A DNA stretch of 38,548 nt from NCBI GenBank assembly GCA_024654105.1, contig JANLID010000376.1, positions 1 to 38,548 of the forward strand, given 5' to 3'. The stretch comes from Gallionella sp. GTDB lineage: Bacteria > Pseudomonadota > Gammaproteobacteria > Burkholderiales > Gallionellaceae. The position numbers and the translations under genes are program-made. Every line of letters starts with the position of its first letter. Positions within the stretch are counted from its first letter, which is position 1. Positions 7,743 through 16,632 of the stretch are shown here, one piece after another. The notes below the pieces were generated by a model. It was not told where the DNA came from, did not search any database, and was given only the letters and a program-made list of their open reading frames with translations.

Positions 7743-8693
7743 CTACTTTAACCATCCCTTGCGATGGAAAAACCAGAATGGCAGCACTATGGAAGCTGCC
7801 ATCAGCGACAAGGCAAACGGGTAGCCGTTGATCCATTCCAGTTCCGGGATATGCCTGAAATTCATCCCATAAATGGAGGCGATCAGCGTGGGCGGCAGCA
7901 GCGCCACCGCAGCCACCGAAAACAGGCGCACGATCTTGTTCTGGTTGATGTTGATGAAGCCGACCGTGGCATTCATCAGAAAGTTGATTTTGTCGAACAG
8001 GAAGGCGGTGTGCCCGTCCAGCGAATCGATGTCCTGCATGATCTGGCGCGCTTCTTCCATCTGCCCCGGCGCAAGCAGCTTGCTGCGCATCAGGAACGAG
8101 ACCGCGCGGCGCGTATCCATCAGGTTGCGGCGGATGCGCCCGTTCAGGTGTTCCGCGTGGGCGATGCTGGACAGCACCGCGCTGGCCTGTTTGTCGCTGA
8201 GCGTGTTGTTCAGCACTGTGCCGCTGATTTCACCGAGATCGGCATAAGTCTCTTCCAGCGCATCGGCAGAAAATTCCACATCCGATCCGTACAGATCGAC
8301 CAGTACATCGAGACTATCCGCGATAGGATCGGGCTGCCCATGAGAGTGCAAGCGGAAACGCTGGAAGACCGGCGTGTCTTCGTCATGCACGCTGAACAGC
8401 ATGTTACCGGACAGCACGAAGGCGGCGATGACGCTGCGCGAATCGCTTTCCTTGCCGAGCAGGAAATCCGAGCGCAAATGCAGTTCATCGTTTTCTTCAT
8501 AGAAGCGCGCGCTTGCTTCGATGTCGCGCAAATGTTCCGCTTGCGGCAGGATGACCGAAAAAGCCTTGGCCACCCATTCGCGCTCGTCTTCGCCGGGCGC
8601 GATGGCATCCACCCAGATCGGCTTGCGCGTGGCAACCTCATCCGGCTGGATGCTGGCCAGTCGTCCGTTGTTCAGCGTGAAGAGGTTGAGCAT
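7743..8693 (-). CDS. corA: CorA-family magnesium/divalent cation channel
   Basis: CorA proteins are pentameric inner-membrane channels for Mg2+ and other divalent cations. The 316-residue length is typical. A long soluble N-terminal region is followed by two C-terminal membrane helices, the first ending in the diagnostic GMN motif (IASIYGMNFRH) and the second near the C-terminus (FALSLMAASIVLPFWFF), with a basic cytoplasmic end (HRKGWLK). Proteins of this type may carry Mg2+, Co2+ or Zn2+; sequence alone does not decide. It lies 30 bp downstream of thpR on the same strand and 37 bp from the convergent MDR gene. Confidence 0.92.
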   Translation of the reverse strand: MLNLFTLNNGRLASIQPDEVATRKPIWVDAIAPGEDEREWVAKAFSVILPQAEHLRDIEASARFYEENDELHLRSDFLLGKESDSRSVIAAFVLSGNMLFSVHDEDTPVFQRFRLHSHGQPDPIADSLDVLVDLYGSDVEFSADALEETYADLGEISGTVLNNTLSDKQASAVLSSIAHAEHLNGRIRRNLMDTRRAVSFLMRSKLLAPGQMEEARQIMQDIDSLDGHTAFLFDKINFLMNATVGFININQNKIVRLFSVAAVALLPPTLIASIYGMNFRHIPELEWINGYPFALSLMAASIVLPFWFFHRKGWLK

Positions 8694-8723
8694 GCCTGCG
8701 TTCCTGTTGTTTGACTTGGGGAA

Positions 8724-9329
8724 TTATCCGCCACCCGCGCGCAAAGGGAAACGTGCCAGCACCCGGTAATCCCTCAATCCGTCGCCGGGTACGGACTGTA
8801 CCAGCGCGAAATTTTTGATTTTCCAGCATACCGGCTGCATCGCGGGCAGCGGCGGTATCAATTCCGCCCGGCCGGAGGCTGGTTGCGGATGGTCTGCCTT
8901 TGGCACATCGCTCCAGCGCGCATTGCGCAATAGCGTGACATGCGGCTGGTATTCGCGCCGGTCGAATGCGAAGCGATGCGCGGCCAGGCGCTCCCCCAGC
9001 GCATCGGCCAGTTGCAGCAGTTGCGGCGGCACATGGCGCGGTGCGGCATACACGATGTGGTTATGCCCCCAGTAGCGCGCTTCGTCGAAACACAACTCGA
9101 AGCTTTCCCCGCTGACCTCCTGCGCCGCCCGTTGCAATACTGCCAAACCATGGAGTGCCACGTTGCCGATGAATGCCAGCGTGGTGTGCAATGTTTCGCC
9201 GCGCATCGCGCGTCCGCCGCACAGGTGTTTCAGCGGCGCTCGCCACGCGGCCAATTGTGCGCGCCCGGTAGCCGTTGGCCATAGCGCAAAAAATACCCGC
9301 GCCGTTGCGCGGTCGAGTGAATGCTTCAT
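8724..9329 (-). CDS. thpR: RNA 2',3'-cyclic phosphodiesterase (LigT/2H family)
   Basis: ThpR hydrolyses 2',3'-cyclic phosphate RNA ends and belongs to the 2H phosphoesterases. Both catalytic HxTx motifs are present: His48-Thr-Thr50 in LHTTLAFIG and His130-Val-Thr132 in PHVTLLRNARW. The 201-residue length suits the family (about 175-200). The protein is cytosolic with no signal. It lies 81 bp downstream of topA and 30 bp upstream of corA on the same strand, so it may be co-transcribed with corA. Confidence 0.88.
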   Translation of the reverse strand: MKHSLDRATARVFFALWPTATGRAQLAAWRAPLKHLCGGRAMRGETLHTTLAFIGNVALHGLAVLQRAAQEVSGESFELCFDEARYWGHNHIVYAAPRHVPPQLLQLADALGERLAAHRFAFDRREYQPHVTLLRNARWSDVPKADHPQPASGRAELIPPLPAMQPVCWKIKNFALVQSVPGDGLRDYRVLARFPLRAGGG

Positions 9330-9410
9330 CCTTGAGACGGCAACCAGATTACGAAGAACACGAAGGATAAGAGGCAGCGCGCAGGATGGCTCTGGAAACG
9401 CACGCTATCC

Positions 9411-11975
9411 CTACGCAGCTTTCTTCGCCGCCTTTGCCCTGGTTGTTGCGGTCTTGGTCGCAGTCGTCTTCGCCGCCGTTTTGGGTTTAGCGGTTTTCGC
9501 CTTGGCAGCAGGTTTTTTCGTCGTTTTGGCCTTCCCTTTCCCACCTTTCGCTGCCTTGGCGGCGATCAATTCCAGCGCCTCTTCCAGCGTGATGGTATCC
9601 GGTGAGACATCCTTGGGTAAGGTGGCGTTGATTTTGCCGTGGCGTGCATAAGGGCCGTAGCGTCCGCTGCAAATCTCCACGCTGGCCTTGTCGTCCGGGT
9701 GGTCTCCCAGCACGCGCAATACGGTGTTGCCTTCCCTCGCCTGCGCCAGCAGTTCCACCGCGCGCTCCAGCCCGATGTCGAAGATGCTGTCACTGCGCGG
9801 GATGGATTTGAACTTGCCATCGTGACCGATGTAGGGACCGAAACGGCCGATATTGACGATGACTTTCTTGCCGGTTTCGGGGTGCGCGCCGAGTTCGCGC
9901 GGCAGCGCCAGCAACTCTAGCGCGCCGGCTAAATCGGCTTGTTCGAGGGGCATTTCTTTCGGCCAGGAGACGCGCTTGGGCTTGGCTTTTTCGCCTTTTA
10001 CCGCTTCGCCGAGCTGCACGTAATGACCATAGGGACCGCGCAATAGCAATACAGGCTGCTGGGTATCCGGATGTGTGCCCAGTTCCACTCTTGCCGAGGC
10101 ATCGTCCTGCGTTTCGCCGCTCAGGCTGCGTTTGTATTTGCACTCCGGGTAGTTGGTGCAACTGATGAAGCTGCCGTAGCGGCTGAGTTTTTTGGCGAGC
10201 GGTTTGCCGCATTCCGGGCAGGTTTCGTCGAGCAGCTCAACCGGCCGGTCGATGTCGGCTTTCTGTTTGATCAGGCTGGAAAAACCCTTCCAGAATTCGC
10301 CCATCACGGCGATCCAGTCGCGCTTGCCTTCGGATACTTCGTCCAGCTCATTTTCAAGATTCGCGGTGAAGCCGTAATCCACATAGCGCGTGAAATGTTC
10401 GGTCAGGAATTTGGTGACCACGCGCCCGACATCGGTGGGCATGAAACGCTTCTTGTCCAGAATGGCGTACTCACGGGCCTGCAGCGTGGAAATGATGGTG
10501 GCGTAAGTGGAAGGGCGGCCGATGCCGTGCTCTTCCAGCGTCTTGACCAGGCTGGCTTCGGTGAAGCGCGGCGGCGGTTGGGTGAAGTGTTGTTCGCCGT
10601 AGAGCTTGTCGAGCGGCAACAGGTCGCCTTCGACCAGCGGCGGCAGCTTGCCGCCATCCTCTTCTTCGGCATCGTCCACGTCTTCCATGTATACGCTGAT
10701 AAAGCCGGGGAACACCAGCGTTTGCCCGGAGGCGCGGAACAGGGTGTCATCGCTGCTCAAGCGTATGTCCACGCTGACGGTGTCGAAGCGCGCTGGCGCC
10801 ATCTGGCACGCCAGCGTGCGCTTCCAGATCATTTCATACAGGCGCAATTGATCGACGTTCAGATGCTCGCGTACCTGGTCCGGCGTGCGCAGGATCGAGG
10901 TCGGGCGGATCGCCTCGTGCGCTTCCTGTGCATTTTTGGATTTACTCTTGTACGCTGGCTGTTTGGCCGGCAGGTAGTCGGTAGCGAAGTTATCCTTGAT
11001 GTAATCGCGTATCTCGGCGACCGCTTCGTTGGCCAGATTCACCGAGTCGGTACGCATGTAGGAAATCAGACCGACCGTCTGGCCGCCGATGTCCACGCCC
11101 TCATACAGCGCTTGCGCGGTACGCATGGTGCGCTCTGAAGTCATGCCGAGTTTACGCACCGCTTCCTGCTGCAGCGTGGAAGTGGTGAACGGCGCGGCGG
11201 CATAACGCTGCTTGGCCTTTTTTTCGACGCGCACTACCTTGGGCGGCAGCTTGGCGTCATTCAACCTGGCGATGATGGTGTCGTATTCGGCCTGGTTGCC
11301 GATGCTGAGCTGCTCCAGCTTCTTTCCCTGATACTGGAACAGCCTGGCGCTGAACGGCTGGTGATCTTTGTGGCTGTCCAAGTGCACGGTCCAATATTCC
11401 TGGCTCCTGAACGCCTCGATCTCCAGTTCGCGCTCGACGATCAATCGTAGCGCCGGACTCTGCACACGGCCGGCGGAAAGTCCGGTGCGGATCTTGCGCC
11501 ATAGCAGCGGCGACAGATTGAATCCGACCAGGTAGTCCAGCGCGCGCCGCGCTTGTTGCGCATTCACCAGCGGCATTGAGATTTCGCGAGGGTGAGCGAC
11601 CGCTTCGCGCACTGCCGATTGGGTGATTTCGTAAAACACCACGCGCTGCATGTTCTTGCCCTTGAGTGCGCGTTTGCTTTTCAGCAGCTCGGAAATATGC
11701 CAGGCAATGGCTTCCCCTTCGCGGTCAGGGTCGGGTGCGAGCAGGATGTTGTCGGCGTCGGCGGCAGCCTTGGCAATGGCATCGACATGCTTGCTGTTGC
11801 GCGCGATGGTTTCATACTGCATGGCAAAGCCGTTGTCGGGGTCGACCGCGCCGGTCTTGGGGACCAGATCGCGCACATGGCCATACGATGCGAGCACTTC
11901 AAAATCCTTGCCCAGATATTTCTTGAGCGTTTTGGCCTTGGCCGGAGATTCGACGATGAGAAGATTGGTTGCCAT
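9411..11975 (-). CDS. topA: DNA topoisomerase I
   Basis: TopA relaxes negative supercoils through a transient 5'-phosphotyrosine bond. I place the start at ATG 11975 (MATNLLIVESPAKAKTLKKY), giving 854 residues; an in-frame extension to 12050 would run into smg and lacks family similarity. The N-terminal Toprim domain carries the acidic DPDREGEA motif (from about residue 82). The active-site Tyr306 lies in ISYMRTDS. A four-cysteine zinc element (CPEC ... CTNYPEC, about 586-612) and further C-terminal repeats follow. The last roughly 45 residues are a Lys/Ala-rich tail (KAAKGGKGKAKTTKKPAAK), which probably binds DNA and is common in proteobacterial TopA. The gene is 7 bp downstream of smg in the dprA-smg-topA order. 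Confidence 0.97.
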   Translation of the reverse strand: MATNLLIVESPAKAKTLKKYLGKDFEVLASYGHVRDLVPKTGAVDPDNGFAMQYETIARNSKHVDAIAKAAADADNILLAPDPDREGEAIAWHISELLKSKRALKGKNMQRVVFYEITQSAVREAVAHPREISMPLVNAQQARRALDYLVGFNLSPLLWRKIRTGLSAGRVQSPALRLIVERELEIEAFRSQEYWTVHLDSHKDHQPFSARLFQYQGKKLEQLSIGNQAEYDTIIARLNDAKLPPKVVRVEKKAKQRYAAAPFTTSTLQQEAVRKLGMTSERTMRTAQALYEGVDIGGQTVGLISYMRTDSVNLANEAVAEIRDYIKDNFATDYLPAKQPAYKSKSKNAQEAHEAIRPTSILRTPDQVREHLNVDQLRLYEMIWKRTLACQMAPARFDTVSVDIRLSSDDTLFRASGQTLVFPGFISVYMEDVDDAEEEDGGKLPPLVEGDLLPLDKLYGEQHFTQPPPRFTEASLVKTLEEHGIGRPSTYATIISTLQAREYAILDKKRFMPTDVGRVVTKFLTEHFTRYVDYGFTANLENELDEVSEGKRDWIAVMGEFWKGFSSLIKQKADIDRPVELLDETCPECGKPLAKKLSRYGSFISCTNYPECKYKRSLSGETQDDASARVELGTHPDTQQPVLLLRGPYGHYVQLGEAVKGEKAKPKRVSWPKEMPLEQADLAGALELLALPRELGAHPETGKKVIVNIGRFGPYIGHDGKFKSIPRSDSIFDIGLERAVELLAQAREGNTVLRVLGDHPDDKASVEICSGRYGPYARHGKINATLPKDVSPDTITLEEALELIAAKAAKGGKGKAKTTKKPAAKAKTAKPKTAAKTTATKTATTRAKAAKKAA

Positions 11976-11982
11976 GCGTGAG

Positions 11983-12438
11983 TTAATGTAGTTGCGTGGA
12001 ATGTGCCGGGACAAGAAGCTCCTCAACCAGCAGCGGATCGATGTGCTCATGGCGATTCCACAACACCATCAGCATGATCAGCTTGAGCTTGTCCAGACCA
12101 AGGTTCTCCTGTTGCAGCGCCACGGCGCGGTCAAGGATCATCTCGCGCTCGACGGCGGAGATGATCTGCTGCTGCTCGGCAAACACCAGAAACTGGCGCG
12201 CCTCGATGCCGATGCGCAGGCATTCCAGTTCGGCGAAATGGCGGACGCCGGCGTGCTGCAGATCGGCGGGATAATTGCCGGAATTCTGCTGCTGCAGCGC
12301 CGACAGCCAGGTCAGCGCATCGCTGATTTCTTCTTCTTCGAAGCCGACCGCGGAGAGCTTGCGCGACAATTTGTCCGGCTCGGGATAACTGCCCGCATCG
12401 AAATAACTTTCAAATAAATACATCAGAATTTCGAACAT
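11983..12438 (-). CDS. smg: Smg family protein (DUF494)
   Basis: This 151-residue cytosolic protein begins MFEILMYLFESYF and matches the Smg/DUF494 family, found beside dprA in many beta- and gammaproteobacteria. It has no enzyme motif and its biochemical role is not established; the family link to DNA processing rests on gene neighbourhood. Length is normal (about 150-160). It sits 15 bp after dprA and 7 bp before topA, which indicates a single transcript. Confidence 0.92.
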   Translation of the reverse strand: MFEILMYLFESYFDAGSYPEPDKLSRKLSAVGFEEEEISDALTWLSALQQQNSGNYPADLQHAGVRHFAELECLRIGIEARQFLVFAEQQQIISAVEREMILDRAVALQQENLGLDKLKLIMLMVLWNRHEHIDPLLVEELLVPAHSTQLH

Positions 12439-12453
12439 GATTTTATGTGTGAT

Positions 12454-13533
12454 TCAATGAATTCGTTGGTATAAGCCGCCGGGTAACGCGCTGACGCGCC
12501 CCTCCAGTTCGAGCACCAACAGCATGGCGGATAGCTCGGCCATCGTCAAGCTGCAACGCGTACAGAGCGTATCCAGGTCGACCGGATCGAAGCCGAGCTG
12601 CCCCAGCAGCGCAGAGTCTGCGCCTTGTGCGGCAGGGCTGGACGCGGGCAGCGCGGGCAGGCAACTTCCCAATTCCTCGAGAATATCTTGCGCGGTTTCG
12701 ACCAGTTTGGCGCCTTGTTTGAGCAGTGCGTGGCAGCCCTTGCTTTGCGGTGCGTGGATCGAGCCGGGAATGGCAAACACGTCCCTGCCCTGCTCCAGCG
12801 CCAGCCGCGCGGTAATCAGCGAGCCGCTTTGCAGCGATGCTTCCACCACCAGGCAACCGGCGCTCATGCCGCTGATGAGACGGTTACGGCGCGGAAAGTT
12901 GGTGGCCAGCGGCGGGGTGCCGAGTGGAAATTCCGAGATCAGCGTGCCCTGGCTGGCGAGCGCGTGCGCCAGATCGCGATTGGCGGCGGGGTAGACCTTG
13001 TCCAGACCGGTACCGATCACGCCGATGCTGCTGCCACGGCCTTGCAATGCGCCGCGATGCGCGGCGGCGTCGATACCGTGCGCCATGCCGCTGATGATGC
13101 ATAACCCGGCATCGCTCAATGATTTGGCGAATGCTTCTGCGTTGTTGATGCCTTGCTGCGTGGCATTGCGGCTGCCGACCACGGCCAGCGCGGGTTGGTT
13201 GAGCAGGTCAAGCCGTCCCTTCACATACAACAGCAGCGGCGGGTCGGTAATGTTCAGCAGGGCTTGCGGGTAGTCGCTTTCGGCGAGAGTGACGATGCGG
13301 TTGTTGCTGTCTTCCAGCCAGGCCAGTACCGGAGCGAGCAAGTCGTCATCGATGCCTTTGCCGATCTCGGCGGCGATATCCGCCTTGACGATGGCTTTGA
13401 GAGAACCGGCGGAGGCGGCAAAAACCGCTTCCGGCGAGCCGAATTCCTTCAGCAGGCAGCGTGCGCCTTCGCCGCCCAGACCGCGCGTCAGGCTGAGCGC
13501 CAGCCAAGCATTAAGTGAAGCATCGGGAATCAC
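12454..13533 (-). CDS. dprA: DNA processing protein DprA
   Basis: DprA (Smf) binds single-stranded DNA entering during natural transformation and loads RecA. The 359-residue protein has an N-terminal helical region, the central Rossmann-like fold with AVVGSRNATQQG (Gly120-Ser121-Arg122) and SGMAHGIDAAAHRGAL, the EFPLGTPPLATNFPRRNRLI segment, and a C-terminal winged-helix part (VDLDTLCTRCSLTMAELSAM) as in most proteobacteria. Length is normal (about 360-380). It is followed by smg and topA and preceded by the LysM gene, 25 bp away, all on the minus strand. Confidence 0.96.
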   Translation of the reverse strand: MIPDASLNAWLALSLTRGLGGEGARCLLKEFGSPEAVFAASAGSLKAIVKADIAAEIGKGIDDDLLAPVLAWLEDSNNRIVTLAESDYPQALLNITDPPLLLYVKGRLDLLNQPALAVVGSRNATQQGINNAEAFAKSLSDAGLCIISGMAHGIDAAAHRGALQGRGSSIGVIGTGLDKVYPAANRDLAHALASQGTLISEFPLGTPPLATNFPRRNRLISGMSAGCLVVEASLQSGSLITARLALEQGRDVFAIPGSIHAPQSKGCHALLKQGAKLVETAQDILEELGSCLPALPASSPAAQGADSALLGQLGFDPVDLDTLCTRCSLTMAELSAMLLVLELEGRVSALPGGLYQRIH

Positions 13534-13558
13534 GCTCGCTGTGTTCTGCGGGGGTGTC

Positions 13559-14581
13559 TTAAGGAGTCTGGGCGCGATCCAGCAACTGCACCGGCAAACG
13601 GGTTTGCATCACCAGCGCGTAGGACACTTTTTCAAACACGCGGAAAACGAAGATCAACCCGTAGCGTTCATCTGGCAAGGTGAAGTGCTTGCCCTCGCTG
13701 TTCACCATTTCTCCCTTGTGGTACAGAGCCAGCACATGGCCGTTTTCCAAGCCATCCCGCTTGCCTTTGCTCAGTGTGATGATAGTGTTTTGTCCGCCCT
13801 GCGAAACGCCGCCGTAAATGGAAATCACGCTTGCGGAAATGTTGCTGTCAGGCGACCGTGGCAGGTAATTGCTGGTCATTTCCACGGAAGGCGCAACCAA
13901 TCGGTCGCCATTATAAATTTCCTGTACGGATTGTGTGATGATGACGGTGCTGACGTCCGCAAATTTGGTTACTTCGGCGTTGCCCAGATAGGTGGCCTCC
14001 ACGCCCAATGGCTCATTGGTATCCGGGTCAACAAATGTTTTGCCCGTACGATAAACCTGCCACTTATTGCCCTTGTCCGAGGATAGTCCCTCCACAAAGC
14101 CGGTATCGTGGGCGCCAAGTATGACGCGTCCTTCGCGTGCGCCGATCAGCGTCGGCGCATCCTGTAATGCGCCCTCTTCGATGACCAGCGGATGACTCAG
14201 GAACGGCGCGATGGCACTGGCGGGAATGCTCTGGATGGCATCGTGATCACTATGATCTGCGCGTACCTTGGGCGAAAGTTTGACCACTCTGCTGTCACCG
14301 GCTTGACCGATGCGCAGTGTGCCGTTGGCACGATCAAGAATGATCACATCGCCCGGATAAATCCAGTGCGGATCCTTGATGGTGTCCTTGTTCATGCCCC
14401 AGATATACGGCCATTTCCATGGGTCGGTGAAGAATTTTCCGGAGATGTCCCACAACGTGTCGCCCTTGACGACTACGTGTCGATCCGGCGCGTCGCTGCG
14501 CAGTTGCGGATGGGCATCGGGTGGGGCAGCAAAGGCCAGGGCAGGCAACAGAAAGCAAATCAGCGATATAATCTTGCGCAT
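13559..14581 (-). CDS. Secreted LysM-domain protein
   Basis: I choose ATG 14581 because it follows GGAG at 7 bases and yields a clean signal peptide, MRKIISLICFLLPALAFA, with cleavage near residue 18. The longer frame to 14614 adds 11 hydrophobic residues without support. The 340-residue protein has one LysM domain at about 36-82 (HVVVKGDTLWDISGKFF), which binds peptidoglycan, then a long region of unknown fold. It should act in the periplasm. The family is conserved next to dprA and def in betaproteobacteria, divergent from def as here (102-bp gap). Its exact role is not known to me. Confidence 0.88.
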   Translation of the reverse strand: MRKIISLICFLLPALAFAAPPDAHPQLRSDAPDRHVVVKGDTLWDISGKFFTDPWKWPYIWGMNKDTIKDPHWIYPGDVIILDRANGTLRIGQAGDSRVVKLSPKVRADHSDHDAIQSIPASAIAPFLSHPLVIEEGALQDAPTLIGAREGRVILGAHDTGFVEGLSSDKGNKWQVYRTGKTFVDPDTNEPLGVEATYLGNAEVTKFADVSTVIITQSVQEIYNGDRLVAPSVEMTSNYLPRSPDSNISASVISIYGGVSQGGQNTIITLSKGKRDGLENGHVLALYHKGEMVNSEGKHFTLPDERYGLIFVFRVFEKVSYALVMQTRLPVQLLDRAQTP

Positions 14582-14683
14582 GGAAAACTCCGGCAGAATC
14601 AATATAAAAGGCACGCGATGCTGCTGCGTTGCGTTAAATTCTGCATCCAGTCCTATAAATTAGCAAGCATTTATGGAGCGAGT

Positions 14684-15187
14684 ATGGCAATACTGAAGAT
14701 TTTGCAGTATCCCGATAAACGGCTGCACAAAGTGGCGCGGAAGGTTGAGCAGGTCAAGGAAGCCACCCGCGAACTGGTGTGCGACATGGCGGAGACCATG
14801 TATGCCGCACCCGGTGTCGGCCTGGCGGCAACGCAGGTGGACGTGCATGAGCAGATCATCGTGTTGGACATTTCCGAAGCGCACAATCAGTTAAGGGTGT
14901 TCATTAATCCGGAAGTTATCGCCAGCAGCGGCGAGGAGGAAGGCGAGGAGGGCTGTTTGTCGGTGCCGGGCATTTATGAAAACGTGCGTCGCGCGGAAAA
15001 AGTCACGGTGCGCGCGCTCAACGAAAAAGGCGACTCATTTACGCTGGAGGCGGATGGCTTTCTGGCGGTATGCATTCAGCACGAGATAGATCACTTGCGC
15101 GGCAAGGTGTTTGTCGAACATTTGTCGCAACTCAAACAAATCCGGATTCGCGCCAAGCTGAAGAAACGCCTTCGTGAAACCTTGTAA
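14684..15187 (+). CDS. def: Peptide deformylase
   Basis: Def removes the N-formyl group from nascent proteins using a metal ion. The start at ATG 14684 has GGAG five bases upstream and gives MAILKILQYPDKRL; the open frame extending to 14192 overlaps the divergent LysM gene and is not coding. The 167-residue protein has all three family motifs: GVGLAATQV (44-52), EEGCLSVPG with metal ligand Cys91, and QHEIDHLRG with His133, Glu134 and His137. Def normally sits directly before fmt, its partner in formyl-methionine metabolism; here the two are separated by a 3.1-kb accessory island. Confidence 0.97.
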   Translation: MAILKILQYPDKRLHKVARKVEQVKEATRELVCDMAETMYAAPGVGLAATQVDVHEQIIVLDISEAHNQLRVFINPEVIASSGEEEGEEGCLSVPGIYENVRRAEKVTVRALNEKGDSFTLEADGFLAVCIQHEIDHLRGKVFVEHLSQLKQIRIRAKLKKRLRETL

Positions 15188-15375
15188 AAACCCATACACA
15201 ACCACCGTGCTCGCTAATGCCACATTGACTAACCAAGGTTAAACAACAATATCCAAGATTCAGGAAGCGTTTGGCACGAAGCACGCGGTCAAGACGGCCT
15301 TTCACAAATAATGAAACACGAGCCCTGCTGGTTTAGTGATTGACGTACGGACATTAATGACCGACTATACGACCT

Positions 15376-15594
15376 ATGAAAGGCAGCGAATTTCTGAAAA
15401 AGCTCAAGGTTTTTGCAGAGCGTAAAGGCTGTCATTATGAGTGGCGGCCCGACGAAGGCAAGGGCAGCCACGGCGCTCTTTATGTGAACGGACAGAAAAC
15501 CATCGTGCGCAATTTGAAAGATGAATTAAAAACTGGAACCTTTCATGCCATGCTCAAACAACTGGGCATAAAAGAAAGCGACCTGCACAAATAG
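15376..15594 (+). CDS. hicA: HicA-type toxin (mRNA interferase)
   Basis: This 72-residue protein has the HicA pattern: an N-terminal helix (GSEFLKKLKVFAERKG), the catalytic histidine in KGSHGALYV, and a C-terminal helix (TFHAMLKQLGIKESDL). It cleaves RNA when unopposed. The antitoxin gene hicB begins 9 bp downstream, the classic toxin-first order. No clear ribosome binding site precedes the ATG. A TTGACT (15225-15230) with CAATAT 16 bases later, and a TTGACG at 15340-15345, are possible promoter parts in the 188-bp gap after def. It differs clearly from the HicA at 5007. Confidence 0.88.
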   Translation: MKGSEFLKKLKVFAERKGCHYEWRPDEGKGSHGALYVNGQKTIVRNLKDELKTGTFHAMLKQLGIKESDLHK

Positions 15595-15603
15595 AGGGAC
15601 ACC

Positions 15604-16026
15604 ATGAAAACTTACGACTACGCATTCCGGTTCACCAAAGAAGACGACGGCTGGGTTATCACTTGTCGCGACCTTCCTGAAGCCATTTCTCAGGCCGAAG
15701 CGAACGAGGATCGAATTGACGTCGCGGAAGGTTGTTTGCAAGCCGCGCTTGAGTCTCGCATTCGCGACAACGAGCCATTACCTGTTGTCAGCAAGCCGCG
15801 TCGGGGTGAGGTGATGGTTTCTCCGCCTGCCGCCACCGCTGCAAAGGCCGCGCTTTATGACGCGATGCGCGAAGCGGGTATTTCCAAAATGGAGCTTGCC
15901 CGCAAGCTGGGAATTGACGAAAAAGAAGTCCGCAGGATGCTGGATGCCGGACATGGTACAAAGCTCCCGCGCATTGCCGAGGCGGTAGAAGCCTTGGGGC
16001 GGCATTTGCATATTGCGCTGGTTTGA
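15604..16026 (+). CDS. hicB: HicB-type antitoxin with C-terminal HTH
   Basis: This 140-residue protein has the HicB fold at the N-terminus (residues 1-60, FRFTKEDDGWVITCRDLPEA) and a helix-turn-helix DNA-binding region at about 80-125 (GISKMELARKLGIDEKEVRR). It should neutralise HicA and repress its own operon. The start follows GAGGGA by 5 bases. It is the second gene of the pair and is followed by a 115-bp gap before the zinc-ribbon gene. Confidence 0.9.
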   Translation: MKTYDYAFRFTKEDDGWVITCRDLPEAISQAEANEDRIDVAEGCLQAALESRIRDNEPLPVVSKPRRGEVMVSPPAATAAKAALYDAMREAGISKMELARKLGIDEKEVRRMLDAGHGTKLPRIAEAVEALGRHLHIALV

Positions 16027-16141
16027 TCGGTGACAATAAAAGCAGTTTGGATTTCGGGTGTCGGCACTTTCCTCAAGTAGAATGCGCTGGTGTCCCGATG
16101 TTCTATTCTCAGCCTAATGCTGTTCACCTGAAGGAGCCATC

Positions 16142-16573
16142 ATGCCTGATCTCGCAACTATTGGTGCCGCACTCAGCAGTCTTAAAACAGCTTCTGAAAT
16201 TGTCAAATTTCTCCGCGAATCTGACCTGTCATTGGAGCGTGCAGAGCTAAAATTGAAGCTTGCTGACTTGGTGAGCGCCTTGGCAGACGCGAGGATTGAC
16301 CTAGTTGAGGTGCAAGAATCTCTGGCAGCCAAAGATAAAAAAATCGCAGAACTTGAGGAGGCATTCGATTGTAAGGACGCGATGGTGCGTCGCTACGATG
16401 CTTATTATGTAGCCGATCCAGACGGGCAGCCTACGGGTATTCCATTTTGCCTTCGCTGTTGGGAAACAGACCACAAGAAACGTCAGTTGGTTCTTTCGTC
16501 GAAAGATCGCCACATGCGTGTTTGCACATCATGCGGGCACCAGTATGGTAACAGTCGGGTGGAAGACCTTTAA
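16142..16573 (+). CDS. Coiled-coil/zinc-ribbon protein of unknown function
   Basis: The 143-residue protein starts with an AAGGAG site six bases before the ATG. Residues 28-75 are rich in Leu, Glu and Lys with heptad spacing and should form a coiled coil (LERAELKLKLADLVSAL). Residues 103-131 hold two CxxC pairs (Cys103/106 and Cys128/131), a treble-clef or zinc-ribbon arrangement. No enzyme motif is visible. Proteins of this look occur in phage and defence-rich accessory regions, but I do not recognise a named family. It lies between hicAB and a HEPN/AbiU2-like gene. Confidence 0.75.
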   Translation: MPDLATIGAALSSLKTASEIVKFLRESDLSLERAELKLKLADLVSALADARIDLVEVQESLAAKDKKIAELEEAFDCKDAMVRRYDAYYVADPDGQPTGIPFCLRCWETDHKKRQLVLSSKDRHMRVCTSCGHQYGNSRVEDL

Positions 16574-16632
16574 CCACCGAGTAGGTGAAAAAACCGACCC
16601 TTTTGTTTCCTTTATGTTAGCCGGAACCATCT

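Noticed and set aside
14192..14683. In-frame upstream extension of def
   Set aside because: It overlaps the divergent LysM gene, and the family N-terminus with a binding site lies at 14684.
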